From NCBI RefSeq assembly GCF_003119195.2, contig NZ_CP022253.1:1072001-1136000 (forward strand): DNA of 64,000 nt. Direction: 5' to 3'. Of the stretch, positions 34,027 to 43,538 are shown piece after piece (position 1 is the first letter of the stretch; the number at the start of each line of letters is the position of its first letter). The position numbers and the translations under genes were made by a program. The notes under the pieces were generated by a model. That model did no database searches. It was given only the letters and a program-made list of their open reading frames with translations, and had not been told where the DNA came from. The stretch is from Azospirillum baldaniorum (GTDB taxonomy: Bacteria; Pseudomonadota; Alphaproteobacteria; Azospirillales; Azospirillaceae).

Positions 34027-36465
34027 ATGCAGACAAGCAGTCTGGCGGGGCGCTTCAAGGTTGGAACCCGCATTTACTTCGGTTTCCTCGTGGTTCTGCT
34101 GCTGCTGGCGGTGGTCGTCGCGATCGGCGTGAGAGGCCTCGGGGTGGCGCGGGACGGCTTCGAGTCCTATGCGGCGGTGAGCAACCACTCGATCCAGGTC
34201 AGCTCCATCGATGCGCAGGTCGCCCAGATGCGCCGCCTCGCCTTGACCTTCAACACGTTCGGCGACCCGAAGGTGGCGGACCAGGTGCGCGCCGTCCAGG
34301 CGACCCTCGTGAAGGACCTGCGGGGTGCCCTGGACGGCACGACCGGTGAGCGCCGCGCCCTGCTGGAGCGGATGAACCAAGTCTTCGCCAACTACGTGAC
34401 CGACTTCAACACGCTGGCGGAGCTTCGCCTGCGCCGCGACCGCCTCTACGCCGAGCAGCTCGTCCCGGCGGGCGAGAAGGCGCGCGAGACCGTGTCGCAG
34501 CTCGTCTCCACCCTGATCGCCGACGGCGAGCACGAGGCGGCGGCCAACGCCGCCCTCGCGCAGGAGCAGCTTCTGCTGGCGCGGCTGGCCGCGTCGCGCT
34601 TCTTCACCAGCCCGAACGAGTCGATCATCACGGAAGTGTCGGCCCGCGACGACGCCTTCGGCGAGGCCATCCGCCGGGCGACGGAGCGGTTGAACAACCC
34701 GGCGCGCCGGGCCACGGCGCTGGCCGCCGACCAGCTGGCCGACCGCTACGTCTCGCTGTTCCGCGAAACCGCCGCCGTCATGCTGGAAAACACCCGGCTG
34801 GTCGACGTGATGGGCGCGCGCGGCGTCGAATTCGCCGACCTCTCCGACCGCACCGTCGCGATCGAGGGCAAGGACCGCGACGCTGTGCTGGCCGAAACCA
34901 CCGGCAGCATGGACCGCACCCTGTCGGCCAACATGACGATCGCGGCCGGCGCCTTCCTGTTCGGCCTGCTGCTGGCCTGGGCGGTGGCGCGGTCCATCGT
35001 GAAGCCGGTCGTGTCGATGACCGAGACGATGACCAACCTCGCCGACGGCGACCTGACGGTGACCATCCCGGCGCTGGCCAACCGCGACGAGATCGGGCGG
35101 ATGGCCCAGGCGGTGCAGGTGTTCAAGGACAACGCCATCCAGAAGAAGGCGATGGACGAGGCCGAGCGCGAGCGTCTGGAGGCCGAGCGCCGCGCCGACG
35201 AGGCGCAGCGCGCCCGCGAGACGGCGATCGGCGAGGAGATCGCCGCGCTGATCGACGGCGTGTCGAAGGGCGACCTGTCGCGCCGACTCGATCTGACCGG
35301 CAAGGACGGCTTCTATCGGACCATGTCGGAGGGCATCAACCGCCTGACCGACACGGTGGAGGCGGTCATCGCCGACCTCGGCGCGGTGCTCAGCGCGCTC
35401 GCCCAGGGCGACCTCAACAAGCGGGTGGAGCGCGACTACCAGGGGGCCTTCCAGACGCTGAAGACCGACGTCAACACCACCTCCGCCAAGCTGTCGGAGA
35501 TCGTCGGCCAGATCCTGCGCGCCACCGACGCAATCTCCGGCGCCGCCTCCGAAGTCTCGCTGGGGTCGAGCGACCTTGCGGAGCGGACGGAGCAACAGGC
35601 TTCCTCGCTGGAGGAGACGGCGGCGAGCATGGAGGAGTTGGGGGCGACCGTGCGTTCCAACGCCGACAATGCCCAGCGCGCCAACGGCATGGCCGCCGAC
35701 GCCCGCACCGCCGCGGAGTCCGGCGGCACGGTGGCGGATTCGGCCATCGACGCGATGAAGCGCATCGAGGCGTCGAGCCGCAAGATCACCGACATCATCG
35801 GGGTGATCGACGAGATCGCCTTCCAGACCAACCTGCTGGCGCTGAACGCGGCGGTGGAGGCGGCGCGGGCCGGCGACGCCGGGCGCGGCTTCGCGGTGGT
35901 GGCGCAGGAGGTGCGCAACCTCGCCCAGCGCTCCGCCCAGGCGTCCAAGGAGATCAAGGGGCTGATCCTCGACAGCGACAGCCAGGTGAAGGACGGGGTG
36001 GAACTGGTCAAGAAGGCCGGCGACGCGCTGGAGGGCATCGTGTCGGGCGTCCAGCAGGTCGCCGGGCTGATCGCCGAAATGGCCTCCGCCTCCTCGGAGC
36101 AGGCGGCGGCGCTCGACGAGATCAACGCCACCGTCTCGCAGATGGACGAGATGACCCAGAAGAACGCCGCGCTCGTCGAGGAAACCACCGCCGCCGCGCA
36201 GTCGCTCGCCAATCAGGCGACGGATCTGCGGTCGCTGGTCAGCTTCTTCAAGCTGGACGCCGCGGCCTTCCTGGCGGCTCCCGCCGGTCATCAAGGTGGC
36301 GGGGCTCCGGCTCTGCGGCGCAGCATCGCCCCGACCAAGCCGGCCCCCGCCAAGCCGGTGGCCCGCAAGGCGGCGGCTCCGACCCGTCCGGCGACGGCGG
36401 GCAAGGCGGCCGCGGCGACTCTGCAGCGCGCTTCCGCCGACGAGGACGATTGGAAGGAGTTCTGA
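34027..36465 (+). CDS. methyl-accepting chemotaxis protein with large periplasmic sensor
   Basis: Transmembrane chemoreceptor of 812 residues. TM1 is at about 15-36, a periplasmic helical sensor of about 260 residues follows, then TM2 near 303-323 and a HAMP domain. A second HAMP-like stretch lies near 405-470. The signalling hairpin is visible near 592-640 ([37 protein letters not shown]). The C-terminus ends in DEDDWKEF, an xWxxF tail like the CheR/CheB-docking pentapeptide. The start at 34027 follows AGGATCAGG. The ligand is unknown. Confidence 0.95.
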   Translation: MQTSSLAGRFKVGTRIYFGFLVVLLLLAVVVAIGVRGLGVARDGFESYAAVSNHSIQVSSIDAQVAQMRRLALTFNTFGDPKVADQVRAVQATLVKDLRGALDGTTGERRALLERMNQVFANYVTDFNTLAELRLRRDRLYAEQLVPAGEKARETVSQLVSTLIADGEHEAAANAALAQEQLLLARLAASRFFTSPNESIITEVSARDDAFGEAIRRATERLNNPARRATALAADQLADRYVSLFRETAAVMLENTRLVDVMGARGVEFADLSDRTVAIEGKDRDAVLAETTGSMDRTLSANMTIAAGAFLFGLLLAWAVARSIVKPVVSMTETMTNLADGDLTVTIPALANRDEIGRMAQAVQVFKDNAIQKKAMDEAERERLEAERRADEAQRARETAIGEEIAALIDGVSKGDLSRRLDLTGKDGFYRTMSEGINRLTDTVEAVIADLGAVLSALAQGDLNKRVERDYQGAFQTLKTDVNTTSAKLSEIVGQILRATDAISGAASEVSLGSSDLAERTEQQASSLEETAASMEELGATVRSNADNAQRANGMAADARTAAESGGTVADSAIDAMKRIEASSRKITDIIGVIDEIAFQTNLLALNAAVEAARAGDAGRGFAVVAQEVRNLAQRSAQASKEIKGLILDSDSQVKDGVELVKKAGDALEGIVSGVQQVAGLIAEMASASSEQAAALDEINATVSQMDEMTQKNAALVEETTAAAQSLANQATDLRSLVSFFKLDAAAFLAAPAGHQGGGAPALRRSIAPTKPAPAKPVARKAAAPTRPATAGKAAAATLQRASADEDDWKEF

Positions 36466-36554
36466 CCGGGGGGGCTGAAAAAAGCGTGCGATGGAAAAGG
36501 CGGCGCGGACGTTTGTCAGGGAAAGCCATCACACCAACCGGGAGTGACGAACCC

Positions 36555-36917
36555 ATGACCGCGCGCCGCCTCGACTCCGTGAAAATCATGGTGCCCCTGG
36601 TCCTTGCCGGCGCCCTGTGGGCGGGGCCGGTGGGGGCCGCCGAAACGCCACCCCCACCCGGCGCCGCACCGCCTCCTTCCGGTGCGCCCTCCACGCCGGG
36701 CGAACAGGCCCGCCAGGGGGTGGAACTGCTGATGAAGGCCCTGGAAGGGTGGGTGCGGCAGGTGCCGATGTTCGCACCCCCCGAAGTCACGCCGGAGGGC
36801 GACATCGTCATCCGACGGCTCGACCGCTCCCGTCCGGCGCCACCCAATCCGACACCGGCCGAACCCGCGCCGCCAAAGTCCGAACCGCCGGTGCCGAACG
36901 CGCCGACCGACCTGTAG
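36555..36917 (+). CDS. secreted proline-rich small protein (120 aa)
   Basis: Exported protein: the signal peptide covers about residues 1-28 (VKIMVPLVLAGALWAGPVGAA). A Pro-rich segment, a short helix (GVELLMKALEGWVRQVPMF), then PPEVTPEGDIVIRRLDR and another Pro-rich tail follow. Function unknown; family not recognised. ATG at 36555 follows GGGAGTGACGAACCC. It begins 89 bases after the chemoreceptor stop and could be co-transcribed. Confidence 0.7.
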   Translation: MTARRLDSVKIMVPLVLAGALWAGPVGAAETPPPPGAAPPPSGAPSTPGEQARQGVELLMKALEGWVRQVPMFAPPEVTPEGDIVIRRLDRSRPAPPNPTPAEPAPPKSEPPVPNAPTDL

Positions 36918-37108
36918 GGCGGCTAAGCCCGATACAGCAGGTCACGCAGCGCAGCGACGTGGTTTCCGATGCCCGGCGGGGCCTTCGAAAAGGCTTAACG
37001 GCTCCTTAATTCATGGTTAATAACGAGTTAACGACCGTTTGCGAGCCGAACAGAGGCCGCATCGGTCCGTCTGCGTGACGCACTGTATCGGCCTTTCCGC
37101 CCCGCCGG

Positions 37109-37660
37109 TCAGCCAGCGTGCCAGGGGCCGCCCGGACGGGCGAATCCTTCCACCTGATCGCGCAGCTTCTGGATCTGCGACGGGGTGAGGGTGAGGCCAA
37201 GCCTGGTGGCAAAGGCGGCGGCGAGAGCGCCGCGCGTCGGGCGCTCCCCACGGTCCGACAGGATGCGGTACAGTTCGAACGCCGCGGCGTAGCGCCGCAA
37301 GGCTTCCGGACGGCGACGCAGTTGGGCCGCCTGCGGTGTGGCGGCGGCGTCCAGATGGTCTTCCAGACGGCGCAGGGCGTCCGCCGCCGACAGGGCGGGC
37401 AGGGGAACGGGCGGGTCCGGTTCACGCTCGGGCTGGCCGATGGCCGCCTTGGCGCGGTGCCGCCGCTGGCGCAAACGGTCCTCGTTGCGCAGCCGCTCCG
37501 CATAGGCGGGATCGCTGCGCCGCCGTTCGGTGCGGTTCCGGTTGGCACGGGCGTTGCGTTCCTCCCGGTCCGCGCGGCTCTGCGGATCGCTGAGAAGGAA
37601 GGCGAGTTCCTCCGCGGTCAGGCGCAGGGAATCGGTGTCCGGGTCGTTTTCGGCAGTCAT
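37109..37660 (-). CDS. hypothetical Arg-rich soluble protein (183 aa)
   Basis: Family not recognised. The N-terminal half is very rich in Arg and Glu (ADREERNARANRNRTERRRSDPAYAERLRNEDRL), the C-terminal half is helical and Ala/Arg-rich, ending in RDQVEGFARPGG. No signal peptide or membrane segment. Start ATG at 37660 is preferred over an upstream in-frame GTG/ATG because those would run into the divergent region of the dynamin-like gene; no good ribosome-binding site is seen for either. Confidence 0.55.
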   Translation of the reverse strand: MTAENDPDTDSLRLTAEELAFLLSDPQSRADREERNARANRNRTERRRSDPAYAERLRNEDRLRQRRHRAKAAIGQPEREPDPPVPLPALSAADALRRLEDHLDAAATPQAAQLRRRPEALRRYAAAFELYRILSDRGERPTRGALAAAFATRLGLTLTPSQIQKLRDQVEGFARPGGPWHAG

Positions 37661-37846
37661 GCCGAAAGCAACGTTCCAGGCCCCCTTTCCGATCCATACC
37701 ACCGAAGAAGGTCACAGGCGGCGGCGCCGTCACGGCGTTTCCGGTCACGGCGATTTCGCTGTCCATCGCAACGGCGCCTCGTGCTAGAGAATGCCCACGA
37801 CACCAGACGTCACCCCATTTCACAGCAGAACGGGACCCGGCCGGCC

Positions 37847-39310
37847 ATGACCCCCAGGCAAGCCCTCCAGCAGCGCCTCGCCGCCCTGGACGCGCATCTC
37901 CGCGCGGAAAACCCGAACCTCCTCCCGGTCATTCCGACCTTCCGCAATTTCGACCGGGTCCTGGTCCGGCTGGGTCTGCTGGGTCCGCACGAGTCGCTGA
38001 CCACGCGCATTCCATGGTGGCCGATGATCGCGGTGCTGGGGACCTTCTCCGCGGGCAAGTCCACCTTTCTCAACGGCTATCTCGGCGCGCCGCTGCAGAA
38101 CACCGGCAACCAGGCGGTGGACGACAAGTTCACGGTGATCTGCCACGGGCCGGACACCCGGCGGGAAGCCCTGCCGGGCACCGCGCTGAACGCCGATCCG
38201 CGCTTTCCCTTCTACCGGATCGCCGACGAGATCGAGAAGGTCGCGGCGGGCGAGGGCAAGCGCATCGACAACTACCTGCAGCTCAAGACGCTGTCCGGCG
38301 ACCGGGCACGCGGCAAGATCTTCATCGACTCGCCGGGCTTCGACGCCGACGACCAGCGCCGTTCGGTGCTGCGGCTGGTCGATCACATCGTCGAGCTGTC
38401 CGACCTCGTGCTGGTCTTCTTCGACGGGCGCCACCCGGAACCGGGGGCGATGCAGGACACGCTGAAGCATCTGGTGGCGAAGACGGTGGACCGCGCCGAC
38501 GCCCGCAAGGTCTGCTACATCCTGAACCAGATCGACACCACGGCGAAGGAAGACAATCTGGAGGCGGTGTTCGGCGCGTGGCAGCGCGCCATCGCCCAGG
38601 CCGGTCTGGTGTCGGGCCGCTTCTACGCGCTCTACGACAGCAAGTCGGCGGTCGCCATCGCCGACGACGCGGTGCGCGCCCGTTACGAGGCGCGACGCGA
38701 CTCCGACCTCGCCGAACTCCAGGTGCGCATCAACGAGGTGGAGGTCGCCCGCGCCTACCGCATCGTCGGCATGATCGACAGCCTCGTGAAGGAGCTGAAG
38801 GGCGAGATCGTCCCGCAGCTCGCCGCGGCGATGAAGCGCTGGCGCAAGCTGGTGCTGATCGGCGACGCGGTGTGGCTGGCCCTGCTCGCCCTGCTGTTCG
38901 GCGGGATCGCCAGTCTTGCCGGCGGCGACACGGTGTCGGCGTTCCTGACTTGGCTGACCCAGTCGCAGCCGGCCTGGGCCGGCGGCCTGCCGGTCGGGGT
39001 GCTGGCGGCGCTGGTGGTGCTGGGCGGCCTGTTCGGCGCGGGCCATTTCTGGCTGCGCTCCTTCATGGCCCGGCGGGTCGCCCGTAGCCTGCCGGAGCGC
39101 TACGGTGACGTCGACCTGAACCTCCAGCAGGGCTTCCTGCGCAACACCCGCTTCTTCCGCTCGATCTTCCGCAAGAGGCCGGCGGGCTGGAGCGGCGGTG
39201 CGGAAAAGCGCATCTTCTCCATCCGCGAAGCGGTGGCGGAGCATGTCCAGCGCATCAACGACCTGTTCACCGACCCCGCCGGGCGGCGCAACCGCGCCCC
39301 GGCGGAGTGA
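37847..39310 (+). CDS. dynamin-like GTPase with C-terminal membrane segments
   Basis: 487 residues. The G domain has the P-loop GTFSAGKST at 65-73, switch/G3 DSPGFDADD near 161-169, and the G4 motif NQID near 226. It belongs to the dynamin superfamily. Two hydrophobic segments at about 335-358 (LIGDAVWLALLALLFGGIASLAGG) and 378-402 (LPVGVLAALVVLGGLFGAGHFWL) should insert in the membrane. Bacterial dynamin-like proteins act in membrane repair or remodelling; the role here is unknown. Start ATG at 37847 precedes a typical helical lead-in; a longer open frame upstream runs antisense to the 37109 gene. Confidence 0.85.
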   Translation: MTPRQALQQRLAALDAHLRAENPNLLPVIPTFRNFDRVLVRLGLLGPHESLTTRIPWWPMIAVLGTFSAGKSTFLNGYLGAPLQNTGNQAVDDKFTVICHGPDTRREALPGTALNADPRFPFYRIADEIEKVAAGEGKRIDNYLQLKTLSGDRARGKIFIDSPGFDADDQRRSVLRLVDHIVELSDLVLVFFDGRHPEPGAMQDTLKHLVAKTVDRADARKVCYILNQIDTTAKEDNLEAVFGAWQRAIAQAGLVSGRFYALYDSKSAVAIADDAVRARYEARRDSDLAELQVRINEVEVARAYRIVGMIDSLVKELKGEIVPQLAAAMKRWRKLVLIGDAVWLALLALLFGGIASLAGGDTVSAFLTWLTQSQPAWAGGLPVGVLAALVVLGGLFGAGHFWLRSFMARRVARSLPERYGDVDLNLQQGFLRNTRFFRSIFRKRPAGWSGGAEKRIFSIREAVAEHVQRINDLFTDPAGRRNRAPAE

Positions 39311-39346
39311 GCGGGCGTCCGCAGGAGAGGGGGTAGGGGAGAGGCG

Positions 39347-40126
39347 ATGGCGGGGCGGCGGTGTCTTCTGGCCATGCTCCTGCTGCTGGCGGCGCTCGGT
39401 CCCGTCCAGGCGACCCCGCTCGACTCGGCCCCCTTCGACTCGGCCTTGGACCTGGTCACCGGCAACGACTTCGCTCCCTTCACCGGGGAGGATCTGCCAG
39501 AGGGCGGTCTGCTGACCGAGATCGTGCGCCGCGCCTTCGGCGAGGTCGGGCTGCGTTACGAGGTGCGCTTCATGCCTTGGCGCCGCGGCTACGACGGCGT
39601 CCTGGCGGGCAAGTTCCTGGGCACCTTCCCCTATGTGCGCACGCCGGACCGCGAGATGGAGATGCTGTTCTCCGACCCGCTGCTGGAGGTGCGACAACTC
39701 GTCTATCTGTCCACTCACAGCGGCATGGTGTTCCGCACCCCGGAGGATTTCCGGGGCCGCACGGTCTGCGCGCCGGTCGGTTACGCGTTGCCGGCGGAAC
39801 TGGCGGAACTGGCCGCGGCGGGCGCGCTGTCGCGGGAAAGTCCGGCGGACCTGCCAGCCTGCGTGCGGATGGTCGCCTCGGGCCGGGTGGACGCCTTCGT
39901 CATCGATGAATTCACCGGGCGGAGCGCGGTGGCGAAGGCGATGGCCGGGGACGAGATCCGCCTCGCCCCCTTGCCCTACGCCCGCGCCGGGCAGCACCTG
40001 ATTCTGTCCCGTTCGTTGCCGGAGGCGGCGGCGATCCTGGCCGCCTTCAACGTCGGATTGAGGAAATTGAAGGATGGCGGATCCTTCGAGGAGATCCTGC
40101 GCCGCCATCTGTCCGCCGCGCCGTGA
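39347..40126 (+). CDS. periplasmic substrate-binding protein (ABC-type family 3)
   Basis: 259-residue exported protein of the SBP_bac_3 type. The signal peptide is about residues 1-22 (RRCLLAMLLLLAALGPVQA). The mature part opens with a beta strand ALDLVTGNDFAPFTGEDLPEGGLLTEIVRRAFGEVG and has the family-like FPYVRTPDREMEMLFSDPLL and PDFRGRTVCAPVGYALP-type region. No permease or ATPase gene is adjacent, so it may be an orphan binding protein or a signalling sensor. The ligand cannot be told from sequence. Confidence 0.82.
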   Translation: MAGRRCLLAMLLLLAALGPVQATPLDSAPFDSALDLVTGNDFAPFTGEDLPEGGLLTEIVRRAFGEVGLRYEVRFMPWRRGYDGVLAGKFLGTFPYVRTPDREMEMLFSDPLLEVRQLVYLSTHSGMVFRTPEDFRGRTVCAPVGYALPAELAELAAAGALSRESPADLPACVRMVASGRVDAFVIDEFTGRSAVAKAMAGDEIRLAPLPYARAGQHLILSRSLPEAAAILAAFNVGLRKLKDGGSFEEILRRHLSAAP

Positions 40127-40188
40127 GGCATTTGGCGTCGAAGGGGGCAGAACACGCCGAATGGGCGTAATGTTTGCGCCATGCGGCA

Positions 40189-40216
40189 TTGCCAGCGCGA
40201 CGCAAAGTGCTATAAA
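40189..40216 (+). promoter_or_regulatory. probable promoter of aroQ-accB-accC
   Basis: TTGCCA, 16 bases, TATAAA, about 37 bases before the aroQ GTG start. Confidence 0.6.
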
Positions 40217-40252
40217 CGCGCGGACTCGATCTTGGAAAAAGGGGCGTGGCCC

Positions 40253-40702
40253 GTGGCCATCGACGCTTCCGTTCTGGTCCTGAACGGACCGAACCTGAAC
40301 ATGCTGGGCGTGCGCGAACCGCACATTTATGGCTCCATGACGCTCGACGATCTGGAAGGAGCGTGCCAGGAACGCGCCGAACAGCTCGGGCTGGCCATCG
40401 ATTTCCGGCAGTCGAACCACGAGGGCGAACTCGTTTCCTGGATTCAGCAGGCGCGGACGGAGCATGATGGCATCGTCATCAACGCCGGCGCTTACAGCCA
40501 CACCTCCGTCGCCATCATGGACGCGCTGATCCTGTCCGAGCTGCCGATCGTCGAGGTGCATCTCTCCAACATCTACAAGCGTGAGGCCATCCGCCACCAC
40601 TCGCACATTTCAGCGGTGGCCAAGGGGATGATCTGCGGCTTCGGCCCTCACGGGTATCTGCTGGCGCTGGACGCCATGGCGAATATCCTCGAGCGCGACT
40701 AA
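40253..40702 (+). CDS. aroQ: type II 3-dehydroquinate dehydratase
   Basis: Third step of the shikimate pathway: removes water from 3-dehydroquinate. 149 residues, normal type II size (dodecamer in the family). Motifs are the N-terminal NGPNLNMLGVREPHIYG with catalytic Y26, NHEGELV, NAGAYSHTS, and VEVHLSNIY with the catalytic His. The GTG at 40253 gives the standard N-terminus; an earlier ATG at 40181 overlaps the promoter. It begins a run aroQ-accB-accC that is conserved in many proteobacteria. Confidence 0.97.
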   Translation: MAIDASVLVLNGPNLNMLGVREPHIYGSMTLDDLEGACQERAEQLGLAIDFRQSNHEGELVSWIQQARTEHDGIVINAGAYSHTSVAIMDALILSELPIVEVHLSNIYKREAIRHHSHISAVAKGMICGFGPHGYLLALDAMANILERD

Positions 40703-40725
40703 GGAACACGGGAAAAACGAACACC

Positions 40726-41175
40726 ATGGCAAGCTTCGACATCGACGGCGATCTGGTCCGCAAGCTGGCGGATCTCCTGCGTGAGACGGGCTTGAGCGAG
40801 ATCGAGTTTGCCGAGGGCGAGAAGCGGATCCGCGTCACCCGCCCGACGGCCGCCCAGGCGGTGGCCGTGCACGCTCCGGTCGCCGCTCCCGCTCCGGTCG
40901 CCGCTGCGGCCGCCGCCCCGGCGGGCAAGCCCGCCAGCCATCCCGGCGCCGTCACCTCGCCGATGGTCGGCACGGCCTACGCCGCGGCCGAGCCGGGCGG
41001 CACGCCCTTCGTGCGCGTCGGCGACACGGTGAAGGCCGGCCAGACCGTCCTCATCATCGAGGCGATGAAGGTCATGAACCCCATCAAGGCCCCGCGGGGC
41101 GGCACGGTTGTCGAGGTCCTGGTCTCCGACAGCCAGCCGGTGGAGTTCGGCGAAGTCCTTATGATCATCGAGTGA
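40726..41175 (+). CDS. accB: biotin carboxyl carrier protein of acetyl-CoA carboxylase
   Basis: Carries biotin between the biotin carboxylase and carboxyltransferase parts of acetyl-CoA carboxylase. 149 residues: N-terminal dimer-like region, an Ala/Pro-rich linker (about 46-70), and the biotinyl domain with the attachment lysine K115 in IEAMKVMNPI. The AMKM-like motif reads AMKVM here, a common variant. Start ATG at 40726. accC follows with its GTG/ATG start overlapping the stop region. Confidence 0.97.
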   Translation: MASFDIDGDLVRKLADLLRETGLSEIEFAEGEKRIRVTRPTAAQAVAVHAPVAAPAPVAAAAAAPAGKPASHPGAVTSPMVGTAYAAAEPGGTPFVRVGDTVKAGQTVLIIEAMKVMNPIKAPRGGTVVEVLVSDSQPVEFGEVLMIIE

Positions 41176-41195
41176 GCGGGGATCATCCCTTGGCG

Positions 41196-42539
41196 ATGTT
41201 CGAGAAGGTCCTGATCGCGAACCGCGGTGAGATTGCTCTGCGCATCCACCGCGCCTGCCGTGAGATGGGAATCCAGACCGTGGCGGTGCATTCCACCGCC
41301 GACGCCGACGCCATGCACGTCCGCCTCGCGGACGAGAGCGTGTGCATCGGCCCCGCGTCGGCCCGCGAAAGCTACCTGAACATTCCGGCGATCCTGTCGG
41401 CGGCGTCGATCACCGGGGCGGACGCGATCCATCCCGGCATCGGCTTCCTGTCGGAGAACGCCCAGTTCGCGGAGATGGTGGAGGAGCACGGCTTCACCTT
41501 CATCGGCCCGACCGCGGAGCACATCCGCATCATGGGCGACAAGGTCACCGCGAAGAAGACGGTGATGGAGCAGGGGCTGCCCGTGGTCCCCGGTTCCGAC
41601 GGCCCGGTGCCGACGCTGGAGGAGGCGGAGAAGATCGGCCGCGAGACCGGCTATCCGATCCTCATCAAGGCGGCGGCGGGCGGCGGCGGCAAGGGCATGA
41701 AGGTCGCCCGCAACCCCGACCAGCTCAAGGAAGCCTACCAGCTCGCCCGTGGCGAGGCGCGCGCCGCCTTCGGCAACGACGAGGTCTACATCGAGAAGTA
41801 TCTCGGCAAGCCCCGGCACATCGAGATCCAGCTTCTCGGCGACGAGCACGGCAACTGCGTGCATTTCGGCGAGCGCGACTGCTCCGTGCAGCGCCGTCAC
41901 CAGAAGGTCATCGAGGAGGCCCCGTCGCCGGCCCTGAACGCCGAGCAGCGCGCCTTCATCGGCGATCTGGCGGCCAAGACGGCGGCGGCCATCGGCTACC
42001 GCGGCGTCGGCACGATGGAGTTCCTGTTCGAGGACGGGCAGTTCTACTTCATCGAGATGAACACCCGCCTGCAGGTCGAGCACACGATCACCGAGATGAT
42101 CACCGGCATCGATCTGGTGCGCGAGCAGATCCGCGTGGCGACCGGCGCTCCGCTCGGCTACGGCCAGGCGGACATCCGTTTCCAGGGCCATTCGATCGAG
42201 TGCCGCGTGAACGCGGAGCATCCGGAGACCTTCATCCCGTCGCCGGGGAAGATCGATGGCTACCACGCCCCGGGCGGCCTGGGCGTGCGCGTCGACTCGG
42301 CGCTCTACGACGGCTACCGCATCCCGCCGCATTACGACAGCCTGATCGCCAAGCTGGTCGTCCACGGCACCACCCGCAACGAGTGCCTGATGCGGCTGCG
42401 CCGGACGATCGAGGAGTATGTGATCGGCGGCGTCGACACCACGCTGCCCCTGCACCAGCGCATCATCGCGCAGCAGGCCTTCATCGACGGCAACTACGAC
42501 ATCCACTGGCTCGAACAGCTGATGGGCATGAAGAAGTAA
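41196..42539 (+). CDS. accC: biotin carboxylase subunit of acetyl-CoA carboxylase
   Basis: ATP-dependent carboxylation of biotin on AccB, first half-reaction of fatty acid synthesis. 447 residues, near the 449 of the E. coli enzyme. It begins MFEKVLIANRGEIALRI, the ATP-grasp Gly-rich loop KAAAGGGGKGMKVA is present, and ERDCSVQRRHQKVIEEAPS and EMNTRLQVEHTITEMI mark the active site. The ATG at 41196 is chosen; a GTG at 41172 overlapping accB would add eight residues. A strong terminator ends the operon. Confidence 0.98.
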   Translation: MFEKVLIANRGEIALRIHRACREMGIQTVAVHSTADADAMHVRLADESVCIGPASARESYLNIPAILSAASITGADAIHPGIGFLSENAQFAEMVEEHGFTFIGPTAEHIRIMGDKVTAKKTVMEQGLPVVPGSDGPVPTLEEAEKIGRETGYPILIKAAAGGGGKGMKVARNPDQLKEAYQLARGEARAAFGNDEVYIEKYLGKPRHIEIQLLGDEHGNCVHFGERDCSVQRRHQKVIEEAPSPALNAEQRAFIGDLAAKTAAAIGYRGVGTMEFLFEDGQFYFIEMNTRLQVEHTITEMITGIDLVREQIRVATGAPLGYGQADIRFQGHSIECRVNAEHPETFIPSPGKIDGYHAPGGLGVRVDSALYDGYRIPPHYDSLIAKLVVHGTTRNECLMRLRRTIEEYVIGGVDTTLPLHQRIIAQQAFIDGNYDIHWLEQLMGMKK

Positions 42540-42558
42540 GCCGTCGAACGGTTCGCTG

Positions 42559-42602
42559 AAAAGAGCCCTTCCTCCCCATCGGGAGGAAGGGCTCTTTTTG
42601 TT
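42559..42602 (+). terminator. terminator of aroQ-accB-accC
   Basis: AGAGCCCTTCCTCCC pairs with GGGAGGAAGGGCTCT around CATC, followed by TTTTTG. Confidence 0.95.
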
Positions 42603-42616
42603 TGAGGCAGATTCTA

Positions 42617-42736
42617 AACCCTCTCCCCCCGGGGAGAGGGTGGCCCGAAGGGCCGGTGAGGGGGGTGCGCTTTTGCCGGAACCCATGGCAACGCACAACC
42701 CCCTCACCCTATCCCTCTCCCCGGAGGGGAGAGGGG
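42617..42736. repeat. intergenic palindromic repeat, CCCTCTCCCC type
   Basis: Outer CCCTCTCCCC / GGGGAGAGGG arms enclose a GGGGAGAGGG-TGGCCCGAAGGGCC segment and a CACCCTATCCCTCTCCCCGG segment. It lies between the convergent accC and RNase T2 genes. The sequence differs from copies A and B (8539, 12472) but the placement is the same. Confidence 0.8.
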
Positions 42737-42759
42737 ACATCGGAAGCGTTCATCCCCCG

Positions 42760-43413
42760 TCACGGCGTCGCGGTCAGCAGCGCGTCGCGGCGGCAGCGGT
42801 CGACCACCTTGGCGCCGCAGGGCATGAAGGACAGGTCCTTGTTCAGGCACAGCCGCACCTCGGCCACGTCGCGCTTGGAGCAGACCAGCGCCACCGACTC
42901 CGGCTCCAGCCCCGGGTTGGCCTGGACGAACAGGCGTTCCACCTGGGTCGCCGGGATCGACAGGTCGGACTTTGGGGACTGGAGCGCCTCGGGGATCTTC
43001 ACCTTGGCGAAGGCCTTGCGGACCTGCGCGAAATAGTCGGTGACGGGCAAGCCGCTGCAGGTGCCGTGCTTCGTCCATTGGTGCACGATCAGCCCGACGC
43101 TGGGCATCACCGGCATGGTGGCGTCCACCACGGCGCGGGGGACCGTGCGGTCGCGGGTGCAGGTGGCCGGGTAGCCGCCGTTGCTGTACTGCGGCCACAG
43201 GCCGTGGACGATGAAGCCGAACTTGCGCTCCACCCCGCACTGGTCGGGATCGGCGTCGCCCTGATTCTTGGCGCAGTGGGTGGGCGACCAGGACAGGCTG
43301 AGCACATAGTAATCGAAGGTGCCGGGCTCCGCCTTGCGCTGCGCCCATGACGCGCCGGTCATCGAGAGAAACGCAACCACCGATACGATGATGGCTGACA
43401 GAACCGTCTTCAT
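42760..43413 (-). CDS. secreted ribonuclease T2 family protein
   Basis: Exported T2-type RNase, 217 residues. The signal peptide is about 1-24 (TVLSAIIVSVVAFLSMTGASWA). The active site block CAS I is FIVHGLWPQ with H70, and CAS II is HQWTKHGTC with H111, K115 and H116. In the classic motif HEWxKHGTC the second residue is the catalytic Glu; here it is Q112. Several Cys pairs suit periplasmic or extracellular life. Start ATG at 43413 follows GGAGATC. Confidence 0.92.
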   Translation of the reverse strand: MKTVLSAIIVSVVAFLSMTGASWAQRKAEPGTFDYYVLSLSWSPTHCAKNQGDADPDQCGVERKFGFIVHGLWPQYSNGGYPATCTRDRTVPRAVVDATMPVMPSVGLIVHQWTKHGTCSGLPVTDYFAQVRKAFAKVKIPEALQSPKSDLSIPATQVERLFVQANPGLEPESVALVCSKRDVAEVRLCLNKDLSFMPCGAKVVDRCRRDALLTATP

Positions 43414-43538
43414 GTTGGAGATCCTCCGGTGGACACCTCTTTCCGTTGCATACCATGGTGGGAGCCACCTGTCGCGCGGAAGTGGTGCGCTGAGATAAGG
43501 TTGCGGGGGTGAGGGGACGAACGGCTATAGTGTCCGCG

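Noticed and set aside
33598-36294. An 898-codon frame antisense to the chemoreceptor
   Set aside because: It mirrors the third-codon GC bias of the receptor gene and extends into AT-rich intergenic DNA with no homology to any family.
37820-40606. A 928-codon minus-strand frame across the dynamin, binding-protein and aroQ genes
   Set aside because: It spans three well-supported plus-strand genes and shows no recognisable motif.
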